A stretch of DNA of 31,041 nucleotides. Source: CAZWRK01 sp964635875. GTDB lineage: Bacteria; Pseudomonadota; Gammaproteobacteria; Burkholderiales; Aquaspirillaceae. The notes beneath the pieces are model-generated. The model was not told the origin of the DNA. It did no database searches and saw nothing but the letters and a program-made list of their open reading frames with translations. This document shows positions 1 to 6,751 of this stretch, piece after piece. How positions within the stretch are numbered: position 1 is the first letter of the stretch; the number at the start of each line of letters is the position of its first letter. The stretch is taken from assembly GCA_964635875.1 (NCBI GenBank), contig CAZWRK010000054.1:1-31041 (forward strand). Reading direction: 5' to 3'. The translations under genes were made by a program, and so were the position numbers.

Positions 1-267
1 CCAACCTGCTTTGATACCCGTACCTGCTTCGATACCCTCACCTGCTTCGATACCCCAACCTGCTTCGATACCCTCACCTGCTTTGATACCCGTACCTGTT
101 AAAGCCTGTATATATCCTTTTACTCTCAAGGCTAAAAAGGATACCCAACCTAAATTTGCTTCTATTTCAACATTAAAGTCATTGTCATAATAATTACTAA
201 AATCAATATCTCCTTTATATTGATTATTGCTATCAAAATCTTTTGCTGTCAGTTTAATTGTTTTCAT
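1..267 (-). CDS. Hexapeptide-repeat protein, 3' end outside window
   Basis: Partial gene of 89 visible codons, read leftward and cut by the window edge. The first ~55 residues are an ordinary acidic domain beginning MKTIKLTAKDFDSNN. From about residue 57 the protein becomes a six-residue repeat, Gly-x-Gly-Ile-[Glu/Lys]-Ala, with x alternating Thr, Glu and Trp; five units are visible, seen in DNA as an 18-base period at about 1-100. Such short Gly/Ile repeats suggest a beta-solenoid or other stacked beta fold, which is inference. The start overlaps the stop of the upstream gene by four bases (ATGA), so translation is probably coupled. Function unknown. The repeat is coding and is not a CRISPR array: there are no unique spacers. 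Confidence 0.75.
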   Translation of the reverse strand, partial: MKTIKLTAKDFDSNNQYKGDIDFSNYYDNDFNVEIEANLGWVSFLALRVKGYIQALTGTGIKAGEGIEAGWGIEAGEGIEAGTGIKAGW

Positions 268-638
268 ATAATCCTTTTAAAAATTAATAAAAGCATTGTA
301 ATTACTGTAATAGACCACATTAGACCAAATACATGCGTTCTTACTTTCCACTTAAAAACTTCATATTCCATTTCAACCCTATCATCTAAAACAAACTCTA
401 ATTTGTCTTGTGTATTTTTATACCACTCTTCATATAATATAGGTTTAATATAATTTGGTAATTTTTTTATAAGCCCCTTGTCCAACCAGTAGTCCAGACC
501 GTTCTCATAGTTTCTTACTCGTACTAACTGGCAATCCCTACACCTATCATTACCTCTATATGTCTCATAGGTAATAACACAACCACAGCTAGTACATTTG
601 AGTTTTTTAAACCCTCTTCTAACTGGTTTTGTTTTCAT
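264..638 (-). CDS. Zinc-ribbon protein with C-terminal membrane segment
   Basis: 124 aa. The N-terminus is basic, followed by a CxxC pair (CTSC, residues 15-18) and a second pair (CRDC, about 33-36), the pattern of a small zinc ribbon. The last ~25 residues (about 98-121) are strongly hydrophobic and end in Lys-Arg, so the protein is probably anchored in the inner membrane with the zinc domain in the cytoplasm. It overlaps both neighbours by four bases (ATGA at each end), placing it in the leftward operon. Role not recognised. Confidence 0.7.
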   Translation of the reverse strand: MKTKPVRRGFKKLKCTSCGCVITYETYRGNDRCRDCQLVRVRNYENGLDYWLDKGLIKKLPNYIKPILYEEWYKNTQDKLEFVLDDRVEMEYEVFKWKVRTHVFGLMWSITVITMLLLIFKRII

Positions 639-1003
639 TCTCTACCTCCCATATCCCAAGGATTACCAAAGTCTTTCTTTTTACTCTCATAGAATTCCAT
701 ACAGGCTTTCAACCCCTTACTTAATAATTTGTCATACTCTTCCCTAAAGTCCCCAGTAAGTATATAGAACTTAGATTTCATAAAACCCTTATCAGCATCT
801 ACGCAGATAGCTGTTTCGGGAAAAGGTCTCTCCTTCAATTCCTTTGACTTTGTCGTTTTACTCACGTTAAACTTAGTCGGATCCTCATTAAAGGAAATAT
901 AAAACTTCCTTTCAGGATCGTACTTAATATAGTTCCCTGCGTCTGTCCTTTTCCAGGATTTTGTTGGATACATCTCTTCAGTTTTTCTTTTAAATATTTT
1001 CAT
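635..1003 (-). CDS. Hypothetical phage protein, 122 aa
   Basis: A soluble lysine-rich protein with no motif I recognise. A GTG two codons upstream (1009) overlaps the stop of the preceding small gene; I prefer the ATG at 1003 because AAGG lies five bases before it and a second AAAGG ten bases before. Its stop overlaps the zinc-ribbon gene start, so it belongs to the leftward operon. A run of aromatic and charged residues (YIKYDPERKFYISF) suggests a beta-rich domain. Confidence 0.65.
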   Translation of the reverse strand: MKIFKRKTEEMYPTKSWKRTDAGNYIKYDPERKFYISFNEDPTKFNVSKTTKSKELKERPFPETAICVDADKGFMKSKFYILTGDFREEYDKLLSKGLKACMEFYESKKKDFGNPWDMGGRE

Positions 1004-1005
1004 AG

Positions 1006-1140
1006 TCACCTTTCCTTTGAACTTATTATTATATTTTTACATCTCTTACATTTGTATCTAGTTTCGATGTAATAGCCACCAGATACTTTTATTCTTTTCG
1101 GTTTCTTGTGACCGATAATAAAACAAATTAAATTAAACAT
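1006..1140 (-). CDS. Small zinc-finger protein (DUF1660-like pattern), 44 aa
   Basis: A short gene found by reading the reverse strand: ATG at 1140, TGA at 1006-1008. It begins MFNLICFIIGHKKPKR and ends with CKRC followed by a hydrophobic stretch. A Cys, a GHK and a late CxxC are the layout of the small phage proteins in family DUF1660, which probably bind one zinc ion. A GGAG site lies upstream of the ATG, and the stop abuts the next gene. Function unknown; coding is supported by the site, the motif and the tight fit between neighbours. Confidence 0.6.
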   Translation of the reverse strand: MFNLICFIIGHKKPKRIKVSGGYYIETRYKCKRCKNIIISSKER

Positions 1141-1149
1141 ATTTCTCCA

Positions 1150-1272
1150 TTATCTTAGTCCCAAAATTGCCGATGCCAGAATTACTAATGTAATCCCTAA
1201 ACTTAATACTAGTAATAGCGATGTAATCGTAAAATTAATCGCCCGTGCTCTCCAGTGTCTTAGCTTTGTCAT
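1150..1272 (-). CDS. Single-pass membrane peptide, 40 aa
   Basis: Start ATG at 1272, stop TAA at 1150. The first ~12 residues are basic (MTKLRHWRARAINF) and the rest is one hydrophobic helix, so a membrane peptide with its N-terminus inside is expected. No Shine-Dalgarno site is seen. It is packed between the AAA+ gene and the zinc-finger gene. It could be a holin-like or accessory membrane peptide, but nothing in the sequence decides. Confidence 0.5.
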   Translation of the reverse strand: MTKLRHWRARAINFTITSLLLVLSLGITLVILASAILGLR

Positions 1273-1320
1273 AATATTTACTTAAATTAATAATGTACTA
1301 ACCTCACTTAAAATGGGTAT

Positions 1321-2376
1321 CTAGGAGTTTCCACCCTCCTCTACTAGTACAGCCTCAACCTCCTCAACTTTCGTATCTTCCTTAACCTTTGCCCTGCTGT
1401 TTTTTTCACTATCCGCTATTAGTTTTTTAGATACAGTTGACTTGATTATTTCCTTTACTAGAGCGTCTTTCCTATCATCGAGCTCTTTTATCTGTTTCTT
1501 AATACTCTCCTTTTCCTTCTCTAAATCTAAAAACTTCTTATTTAATGCATTTATAAGTTCTAAAGCTGTATTTACTTTTACCTTTTTAGCCATTACATCA
1601 ATAGGATATATGTATGTACTGTAAGTCCTTGCTATCTCTTCTTTATCCCCCAATGCCTTATTAAGTATCGATACATTAAACGAGTCTTCCATAGACAGCC
1701 CAGTCTTATGTAAGAAAGCCCACGAAATTAAATCTCTAGTAGAACAAGTGTAATATAGCTTTTCTTCGGATTTCTTTTGTCTTAAATCCTGAGCTACTCC
1801 GACCATAAGTTTAGCTGAATTCTCGTCGAGCCCTGTTCGTTCTGTTAGTATCTTAACTTCTATTAATGCTTCGGGATATTTAAACTCCAAGACAACAGGA
1901 AACCTACTCAAAAATGCTTTGTTAAGCTCTTTCGTTCCTGCATACTCTTCCATTGGGTTCATAGTAGCAAAAAACCTGAAGTCTTTATGTGGTCTCACCA
2001 CTTCCCCATCCTTTTCCTCTATTAAAATCTTTCTATCATCGTCAAGTAGTGCGTGCAATTTGAATAGTATTTCGGGTAACGCTGAATTTATTTCGTCGAG
2101 TACTATCCACGAGCCCTTTTTCATAGCCTGTATTAGTATTCCGTCCTGCCAATAAGTCGCTTTGTCCTTTATAAGCCATTTTCCAACAAACTCATCCGTT
2201 GAAGTCTGCCCTGTTAAGTTGACACGTATTAAATCGGTCTTACTTTCCCCTGCTAATTCTGATACTAGGGTAGTTTTACCGACCCCAGTTTCCCCTATTA
2301 GTAGTACTGGTAAATTGTCCTCTATTGCTTTTCGTAATATAGTTTTGTTTTTATCCTGCCCTAATATTGTTACCAT
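1321..2376 (-). CDS. MoxR/CbbQ-type AAA+ ATPase
   Basis: 351 aa. The ATPase core is complete: Walker A GETGVGKTT (28-36), Walker B IVLDEI (91-96), sensor-1 ATMNP (137-141) and a conserved arginine in LSRF (156-159), as in the AAA_5/MoxR/CbbQ group. In that family the ATPase remodels target proteins, usually with a von Willebrand A-domain partner. The last ~80 residues form a charged coiled coil and acidic tail. No VWA-domain gene lies in the window. The gene has its own promoter-like sequence (TTAACA, 17 bases, TATAAT) ending ten bases before the ATG and no Shine-Dalgarno site. A substrate cannot be inferred. Confidence 0.9.
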   Translation of the reverse strand: MVTILGQDKNKTILRKAIEDNLPVLLIGETGVGKTTLVSELAGESKTDLIRVNLTGQTSTDEFVGKWLIKDKATYWQDGILIQAMKKGSWIVLDEINSALPEILFKLHALLDDDRKILIEEKDGEVVRPHKDFRFFATMNPMEEYAGTKELNKAFLSRFPVVLEFKYPEALIEVKILTERTGLDENSAKLMVGVAQDLRQKKSEEKLYYTCSTRDLISWAFLHKTGLSMEDSFNVSILNKALGDKEEIARTYSTYIYPIDVMAKKVKVNTALELINALNKKFLDLEKEKESIKKQIKELDDRKDALVKEIIKSTVSKKLIADSEKNSRAKVKEDTKVEEVEAVLVEEGGNS

Positions 2377-2386
2377 AATTTATAAT

Positions 2387-2415
2387 ATTATATAAGGTTT
2401 ATACTATTCTGTTAA
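2387..2415 (-). promoter_or_regulatory. Promoter of the AAA+ ATPase gene with operator-like repeat
   Basis: On the minus strand TTAACA (2415-2410) is followed after exactly 17 bases by TATAAT (2392-2387), a near-consensus sigma-70 promoter. The ATG at 2376 is only ten bases past the -10 box, so the mRNA would start within a few bases of it. The spacer holds TATAAGGTTTATA (plus-strand reading, 2391-2403), an inverted repeat of TATAA around GGT that resembles sites in the other main promoters of this window. Confidence 0.6.
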
Positions 2416-2418
2416 TAT

Positions 2419-2922
2419 TTATTTTTTTGCTAATATATCTATTACTCCGTTTAGTCTCCTTTCTTTTTCCTCCTCTGTTAAAGTGTCCCAGTCTTTGGGC
2501 ATTATAAGCCCTTTACTTTCAAGTCCTGCCTTTAACATTCGAGCCTTCCAGTCGTTTTGTTCTTTCTTATCTGAAGTAAATAATTCCCCTATTTTTGCAA
2601 TCATAGCTATATTATTAAATCCTTTTGTCACTTCTTCGCTCACTTCTCCGTTTACCTGTTTTAATACGCTTTCTTTATTGTCTATTTCCTCGCTTTTATC
2701 TAGCAATTTTTTTATAACCGTCTCGTATTCGAAACTTTCCCACGTTCTGTTATAGTAGCAGGACTTCGTCTTATGTAATGGAGACACACGAAATCGTTCT
2801 CTAATCTCCGCTACGTGCCTGAAGCCATAGCTAGTATTTTGAGTCTCACATACTATCGTGTATTCGTCCCCCTTTGAATTCTTAACATTAAATACTTTCG
2901 TGTTGTAATATTTATAAGCCAT
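2419..2922 (-). CDS. Hypothetical phage protein, 167 aa
   Basis: No recognised family. The first ~60 residues look like a small beta domain (MAYKYYNTKVFNVKNSKGDE then TIVCETQN); the rest is charged and helical, with a Lys/Glu-rich C-terminus. AAAGGAG before the ATG at 2922 gives a good ribosome site inside the junction with the upstream gene. It is the last gene before the separate promoter of the AAA+ gene. Confidence 0.7.
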   Translation of the reverse strand: MAYKYYNTKVFNVKNSKGDEYTIVCETQNTSYGFRHVAEIRERFRVSPLHKTKSCYYNRTWESFEYETVIKKLLDKSEEIDNKESVLKQVNGEVSEEVTKGFNNIAMIAKIGELFTSDKKEQNDWKARMLKAGLESKGLIMPKDWDTLTEEEKERRLNGVIDILAKK

Positions 2923-2924
2923 AT

Positions 2925-3131
2925 TTAGAGCTCCTTTATAATTAAATTAGTATTTCCCTCGTGCATTGTGTAATACTTATCTAGTAACTCATCATTTGAT
3001 AGTGCCCTCATCTCTTCCAGTACCTGATATAAGCTTATATGGTTCTTTTCTTCTACAATTACACAATACTCTTCCGCTGTCAGTTGCCATATAAGTTCAT
3101 TTCTTGTAACTATCCTTTTTTCTTTAGCCAT
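2925..3131 (-). CDS. Hypothetical protein, 68 aa
   Basis: Small acidic, mostly helical protein (MAKEKRIVTRNELIWQL...) with no recognised motif. Its first codons overlap the end of the 23-aa membrane peptide gene upstream, and the next gene starts two bases after its stop, so it is an operon member. A weak AAAGG precedes the ATG. Confidence 0.6.
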   Translation of the reverse strand: MAKEKRIVTRNELIWQLTAEEYCVIVEEKNHISLYQVLEEMRALSNDELLDKYYTMHEGNTNLIIKEL

Positions 3132-3195
3132 TTAATGCCTTTATTAAAATTGTTAATAGCGTAATTATTAGAGCGGTCTGTAAAGCCCCCTTCAT
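3124..3195 (-). CDS. Tiny hydrophobic peptide, 23 aa
   Basis: ATG at 3195 directly follows the stop of the upstream gene (TAAATG) and is preceded by GAGGA at good spacing; TAA at 3124-3126 lies inside the start of the next gene. The peptide is one hydrophobic stretch with a single Lys near each end (MKGALQTALIITLLTILIKA...), consistent with a membrane peptide. Support is limited to position, ribosome site and composition. Confidence 0.4.
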   Translation of the reverse strand: MKGALQTALIITLLTILIKALNG

Positions 3196-3447
3196 TTAGC
3201 AATCCTCCTCTAGCTCCTCGACTTTGTCCCAGTAAATAACGCCCTTTTTACTTATAATTCCGCAATCAATGAAGTATTGAGCGTTACGACCAAACCACCC
3301 CTGCAGTGTCCAGGCAGTGCCTGTTTTAATTAAGTAAGCCCACGCTTCTAACTGTTCGTCCCTACTAGCCCCCTCGCCCTCACAAAAGCCCTCAGCGTAT
3401 GCAGTAGCTAGATAAGGTGTCCATTTAATTCCTGTTTTTACTTCCAT
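3196..3447 (-). CDS. Small conserved-looking phage protein, 83 aa
   Basis: The central segment EAWAYLIKTGTAWTLQGWFG followed by RNAQYFIDCGII resembles small early proteins of many phages (from memory, the DUF7417-like type); function unknown. It is tryptophan-rich, acidic and without membrane segments. It sits in the leftward operon, its stop joined to the ATG of the 23-aa peptide. No clear Shine-Dalgarno site. Confidence 0.65.
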   Translation of the reverse strand: MEVKTGIKWTPYLATAYAEGFCEGEGASRDEQLEAWAYLIKTGTAWTLQGWFGRNAQYFIDCGIISKKGVIYWDKVEELEEDC

Positions 3448-3449
3448 AT

Positions 3450-3626
3450 TTATTTAGTTAATTTATTAAACTCCTCTTCGGGTATTCCCGACCATTCGGC
3501 TAGTACTACATCATCGCCTACATACTTCTTTAAGCTCTGAAGCTCTGCTATCTCGCCATAGCTTATACATTCGTTCTCTATCTGTTCTTTGAGATATTTC
3601 AATCGTTCTTTTATTTGTTTTGTCAT
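3450..3626 (-). CDS. Hypothetical helical protein, 58 aa
   Basis: A longer frame is open to 3713, but the ATG at 3626 is the likely start: it lies just past the stop of the upstream gene (3629) and has GGAG eight bases before it. The protein is a Lys/Glu-rich helix followed by a short acidic tail (AEWSGIPEEEFNKLTK). No known family. Confidence 0.6.
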   Translation of the reverse strand: MTKQIKERLKYLKEQIENECISYGEIAELQSLKKYVGDDVVLAEWSGIPEEEFNKLTK

Positions 3627-3628
3627 AG

Positions 3629-4012
3629 TTAAAGCTCCGCTTGAAATTGACAATAATCTTTTTCTTTTACACACTTTAGTATCTTTTGCCCTAGTTCTAA
3701 TCGTGCATACCACTCTAACTTTATATATATCTCCTTTATGTCCTTTTTGAAGTACTTTACTAACATATCGTCGTTATATCCTGTTGCACCTTCTGTTTTA
3801 AAGAAGTCATCTAGTCCCTTTTTATAGTCTCCTAACTCCTTTTTACATCGTGCAATACCTTTTTTAATAGTTGGTAAATCCTCGTCCTTACTAAAAACAA
3901 ACTCGATATAATTCGGCTCTTGTTGTTCTCCTCCAAAAAATGAAGCGTCATCGCTACTTTGTACACCAAACCAAAATTTACCTTCAATGTCTCCTGAATA
4001 ATATCTTCCCAT
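3629..4012 (-). CDS. Hypothetical phage protein, 127 aa
   Basis: Begins MGRYYSGDIEGKFWFGVQSS, a glycine- and aromatic-rich segment, followed by a helical lysine-rich half with three cysteines. AAAGGGGA precedes the ATG at suitable distance. I do not recognise a function. It lies between two other small operon genes; the frame running antiparallel is only a shadow. Confidence 0.65.
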   Translation of the reverse strand: MGRYYSGDIEGKFWFGVQSSDDASFFGGEQQEPNYIEFVFSKDEDLPTIKKGIARCKKELGDYKKGLDDFFKTEGATGYNDDMLVKYFKKDIKEIYIKLEWYARLELGQKILKCVKEKDYCQFQAEL

Positions 4013-4039
4013 AGTGTCCCCTTTAATTTAATAATGTAA

Positions 4040-4231
4040 CTATATTTTTAAATAATATAGTTTTAGTTCTTTTATTTTGTCGTCACAGACTCTTTTTAAG
4101 AGCTTACTCCTTGACTTATCTCTTAATTGTCCCCACCTACTAATCAATACAGCTACCTCTTCTCGCATAGCCTGAAGCCTAGCCCTAGCCTCCTTTTTAG
4201 TTCGTTTTTTCTTCTTTTTAATTATCATCAT
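4040..4231 (-). CDS. Small very basic protein, 63 aa
   Basis: The N-terminal 15 residues are nearly all Lys/Arg (MMIIKKKKKRTKKEARARLQ), followed by a helical segment. The charge suggests nucleic-acid binding or membrane-surface attachment, which is inference. Two adjacent ATGs (4231 and 4228) could start it; the first overlaps the stop of the upstream gene. Confidence 0.55.
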   Translation of the reverse strand: MMIIKKKKKRTKKEARARLQAMREEVAVLISRWGQLRDKSRSKLLKRVCDDKIKELKLYYLKI

Positions 4232-4389
4232 ATTGTTTCACCTGCTCCAAAAATTACTAATCTCTTACCGTCGTAGTCTTCTATGTATATATCTGTATAT
4301 ACATCGTTACATTCTGCGTCGCTACTTATTACTATCTTTTTGTTTCCATCGTATTCTTTTAACTTCTCTATTAATTGCTTAACAGTCAT
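4228..4389 (-). CDS. Small acidic protein with MTVKQLIEKL start, 53 aa
   Basis: ATG at 4389, TGA at 4228-4230 overlapping the next start (ATGA). The pattern is one helix then alternating beta strands (KKIVISSDAE... DIYIEDYDGKRLVIFGAG), which matches small phage and bacterial proteins beginning M-T-V-K-E-L-I-x-x-L. Function unknown. No strong Shine-Dalgarno site. Confidence 0.6.
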   Translation of the reverse strand: MTVKQLIEKLKEYDGNKKIVISSDAECNDVYTDIYIEDYDGKRLVIFGAGETI

Positions 4390-4459
4390 ATTTTTAATTT
4401 AATTTACTATTTGTCTTCTATATATTTAATTAGTTTATTATTCATACTCTCATTTTAAT

Positions 4460-4645
4460 TTAGTAAAGCCCTTTCGCTCTCAAGTCTTTAGTAATTGCAT
4501 TTATATATAACAATTCCTTCATAAACTTTTTATCGTCCCTCATCCATACTGTAATATCTCTATCTTGAGTAAATATATTACTTTTTTTCTGTACTTTCTT
4601 TTTACTTACGCCCACACTGCTCAATCTAACCGTTTTAACTAGCAT
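4460..4645 (-). CDS. Small basic protein, 61 aa
   Basis: I choose the ATG at 4645 rather than the GTG at 4654 because AAGGGGTG lies just before it, inside the end of the upstream membrane-protein gene. The N-terminal half is basic (KKKVQKKSN), the rest mixed. No family recognised. A gap of about 70 bases follows before the next gene. Confidence 0.55.
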   Translation of the reverse strand: MLVKTVRLSSVGVSKKKVQKKSNIFTQDRDITVWMRDDKKFMKELLYINAITKDLRAKGLY

Positions 4646-4650
4646 AAAAA

Positions 4651-4821
4651 TCACCCCTTTAAGTCATAAAAAATTAATACGCTTTCATAAAATGTACCAA
4701 CAATAAAAGCTACAAATATTTTTATTAAAATATTCCTTTTTAAGTGTCTTCTATAACGGCTACTCACTAATAAAGGTATAATCTGCAACATATATATTGT
4801 GTTAATTATTATTAGATACAT
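4651..4821 (-). CDS. Small two-pass membrane protein, 56 aa
   Basis: ATG at 4821, TGA at 4651-4653. Two hydrophobic stretches (about 2-19 and 31-52) flank a very basic loop SSRYRRHLKRN, so two membrane helices with a cytoplasmic loop are predicted. It overlaps the end of the upstream gene by ten bases, and its last codons carry the ribosome site of the next gene. Size and topology would suit a small holin-like or accessory membrane protein; not proven. Confidence 0.55.
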   Translation of the reverse strand: MYLIIINTIYMLQIIPLLVSSRYRRHLKRNILIKIFVAFIVGTFYESVLIFYDLKG

Positions 4822-5084
4822 AAATTGGGCTCTCCTAAAGTCTTTAACCCTGTCTCGTACTCTTCACTAAATACCCTTTTTAATATTCCTTGCAATCGGC
4901 TTGTAGTACTCGAATACTTTTTAATATTGAATGCGTATCTATCTTGTTTAGCACAATAAATAAACATTATTGTAGAGTAGCTATATACTGTATAGTGTCC
5001 GTTCTCATAGTATGCTGTTACGCTATTTCCTTTAAATGGTCGCATATCTTTTAATGCTTGAGGCATATCATAGTAATTTGTCAT
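4812..5084 (-). CDS. Small phage protein with TTSRLQ motif, 90 aa
   Basis: Contains MRPFKGNSVTAYYENGHY then ...TSRLQGI, resembling small phage early proteins that pair a beta sheet with a T-S-R-x-Q segment (from memory, DUF8033-like; not checked). The ribosome site AAGGAGGTGAT five bases before the ATG is the best in the left arm and fully complementary to a canonical 16S 3' end. Function unknown. Confidence 0.65.
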   Translation of the reverse strand: MTNYYDMPQALKDMRPFKGNSVTAYYENGHYTVYSYSTIMFIYCAKQDRYAFNIKKYSSTTSRLQGILKRVFSEEYETGLKTLGEPNLCI

Positions 5085-5125
5085 AAATTATCACCTCCTT
5101 AAATTTTTAATTTGTTAATAAATTA

Positions 5126-5151
5126 CATCCCATTAAATAATTAATGGGATG
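5126..5151. terminator. Perfect 11-bp inverted repeat between early genes
   Basis: CATCCCATTAA (5126-5136) and TTAATGGGATG (5141-5151) pair perfectly around a four-base loop. In the leftward direction it follows the first operon gene and precedes the best ribosome site. There is no clean T-run after it, so it may be an attenuator, an mRNA processing or stability element, or a weak terminator. Confidence 0.45.
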
Positions 5152-5159
5152 GGTATTTA

Positions 5160-5516
5160 TTAAAAAACTAGCACAGCCTTTTGATTGTCTTCTATTAATA
5201 TACTTTCTTGTTGCCAGAGCTTACGCACCTCCTCGGCTAGTTGGTATATCTTAGCTCGGTTATCGCTATAAGCTTTTTTAGTTGCAAAGGCTGTAACCTT
5301 TATAATTTTTTTGCTTATAGTCTCGCCTGAGTTAGCTTTATATACTCCTGTACTTTCGTTCTCTATCGTTGCCCCTCCAAATAAGTCGCTAAAGTAATTG
5401 GCGATGTAATAAACTCGGTCGGCTGTTGCTTCTCGGCTTATTGCTTCGCTATATTCAGTACTAGGTACATATAGAGTAAATTTATACTCAAGGTATAAAT
5501 TATTATTATTATTCAT
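5160..5516 (-). CDS. First gene of leftward operon, hypothetical 118 aa
   Basis: Acidic soluble protein starting with five Asn after Met. A strand-rich N-terminal part (LYLEYKFTLYVPS) is followed by helices and a second beta segment (KIIKVTAFATKKAY). No family recognised. It is nearest to the strong leftward promoter at 5614-5642, with a leader of about 90 bases and no Shine-Dalgarno site directly before the ATG, so it is probably among the first phage proteins made. Confidence 0.6.
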   Translation of the reverse strand: MNNNNNLYLEYKFTLYVPSTEYSEAISREATADRVYYIANYFSDLFGGATIENESTGVYKANSGETISKKIIKVTAFATKKAYSDNRAKIYQLAEEVRKLWQQESILIEDNQKAVLVF

Positions 5517-5613
5517 AGGAAACCGCTTAACGCCTTAAATATATATTTTGTATATTTAGCTTGTTAAGACTTAAATTGTTAATGTTCTCTAGCTATATTT
5601 TAGCTATGTATAA

Positions 5614-5642
5614 CTTATACACCTTATACAATACATTGTCAA
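5614..5642 (-). promoter_or_regulatory. Strong leftward promoter of the early operon
   Basis: On the minus strand TTGACA (5642-5637) is a perfect -35 box; exactly 17 bases later TATAAG (5619-5614) is a five-of-six -10 box. Transcription would start near 5607. The operator-like TATAAGGTGTATAA (5628-5615) covers the -10 box, so a protein bound there should block the promoter (inference). Confidence 0.7.
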
Positions 5643-5839
5643 CAAAAATAGTAAAACATCTTTTTAATATCTAATATGTATAAATTTATTAAATAGCTTA
5701 TATTTTACGACGTTAATATATTGAAATACGGTAATTTATACCCTCTAAAGCCTGTAGCTAAGCCAAAACTCATTTAAACGCATTCTAAGGGGTGTATAAG
5801 GTATAAGCTGACAAAGTATATCTATTTTTTTAAGAAGCT

Positions 5840-5852
5840 TATAAGGTATAAT
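5840..5852 (+). promoter_or_regulatory. TATAAGGTATAAT element before the small terminase gene
   Basis: TATAAT (5847-5852) ends eight bases before the ATG at 5861 and is part of TATAAGGTATAAT, a copy of the repeated motif. There is no recognisable -35 box at 17 bases and no Shine-Dalgarno site, so the gene may have a leaderless transcript from an activator-dependent promoter. In AT-rich DNA the box alone is weak evidence; recurrence of the whole motif is the stronger part. Confidence 0.45.
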
Positions 5853-5860
5853 ATATTGAT

Positions 5861-6337
5861 ATGAGTATTATTAAAAAGACTGCTATTAATCCCCACGGAT
5901 TGAGTAATAAACAACAATTACTTATTAGCACATTAGTAAATAAAGCCCAAAAGGGCGAGAAGCTAAGTATCACAGACGCAACACAACAAATATATAATGT
6001 TAAGAGTAGACTAAACGCCTCTAAATATGGGAGCGAGACAATGAGCAAGCCTAATTTTAGAACGGCATTGTTAGAAGCATTAGAGAATAAGGGAATACTT
6101 GGAAGCGACGGAAAAGTGCAACAAAAACTTATTGAAGGACTAGAGGCGGAAACATTTAACGCTAGAGGTGATTTATTTACAGATTATAAGACAAGGTTGG
6201 CGTATATTCAGGAAATAAATAAAATAACTGGAGTATATGCAACAGAAAAGACAGCAAAACTTCATATAAATCTAGACTTGAACCAAAACGACTTAAAAAA
6301 GAGGCTGGAGGAATTAAAAAGTGAATTAGAGGAATAA
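5861..6337 (+). CDS. terS: Terminase small subunit (candidate)
   Basis: 158 aa. The start MSIIKKTAINPHGLSNKQQL is typical of small terminases: a basic lead, N-P-x-G-L, then a K-Q helix that begins the DNA-binding region, followed by a helix-rich body and a charged C-terminal coiled coil (residues ~130-158, LKKRLEELKSELEE) suited to oligomer formation. In the family this ring recognises the packaging site and loads the large subunit. It is first in the rightward arm, but unusually its partner lies 3 kb downstream. No ribosome site; TATAAT eight bases before ATG. Assigned by pattern and position. Confidence 0.6.
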   Translation: MSIIKKTAINPHGLSNKQQLLISTLVNKAQKGEKLSITDATQQIYNVKSRLNASKYGSETMSKPNFRTALLEALENKGILGSDGKVQQKLIEGLEAETFNARGDLFTDYKTRLAYIQEINKITGVYATEKTAKLHINLDLNQNDLKKRLEELKSELEE

Positions 6338-6432
6338 GGCTCTAATAAGCCTAATATAGGGTATATGATGCGTAGTTGTTGCGTATTATTCTATTGACTG
6401 CGTACAGGTGGGGTTTTTTGTTTCAATCTTAC

Positions 6433-6451
6433 AAAGGCGATAAGCCTTTTT
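6433..6451 (+). terminator. Short intrinsic terminator after the small terminase gene
   Basis: AAAGGC (6433-6438), loop GATAA, GCCTTT (6444-6449) and a T-run to 6451. A second GCCTTT follows at 6453-6458 and could pair with the left arm instead, giving two alternative hairpins. Confidence 0.5.
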
Positions 6452-6751
6452 GCCTTTGGTACAGCCATTTAACAGCTACTCACTCAAATTCTATACACGT
6501 CGCTAACTCTATATTATACGACGTATATATACACATAAATTCTCTATTAACCGCTTAACTAAGCCAAGACAGGGGGGGTGGGGCAGTGCCGTGCTCAGGT
6601 TCTGGAAAATTTACTTAAGACACCCCTCTAATCCGCGATATATTTTTTCATAAGGCTTTACTATGTGTTAGTATAGTCGCTAACACCCTATAACAACAAG
6701 GAATACTCACGAACTCCTGGTGAGTGAAAGCGAGTGTAACGAGCTCCTGTC

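Larger units (their letters stand above)
5517..5860. promoter_or_regulatory. Divergent control region between the two arms
   Basis: 344 bases without a gene. It separates leftward early genes from the rightward packaging arm and holds both promoters, three copies of the TATAAGGT(N)TATA motif (5628-5615 on minus, 5795-5806 and 5840-5851 on plus) and an eight-base inverted pair TATAAGCT (5802-5809) / AGCTTATA (5836-5843). This is the layout of a phage genetic switch, but no repressor gene is visible in the window. Confidence 0.6.

Noticed and set aside
1..110. 18-base tandem repeats suggest CRISPR or iterons
   Set aside because: The repeats keep one reading frame with a clear start codon, have no spacers and encode a regular six-residue protein repeat.
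5839..6048. Leftward 69-aa hydrophobic frame opposite terS
   Set aside because: Antisense shadow of the terS coding frame, with no ribosome site of its own.
6376..6558. 60-aa frame after terS
   Set aside because: TTG start, no ribosome site, odd composition, and it runs through a terminator and inverted repeats.
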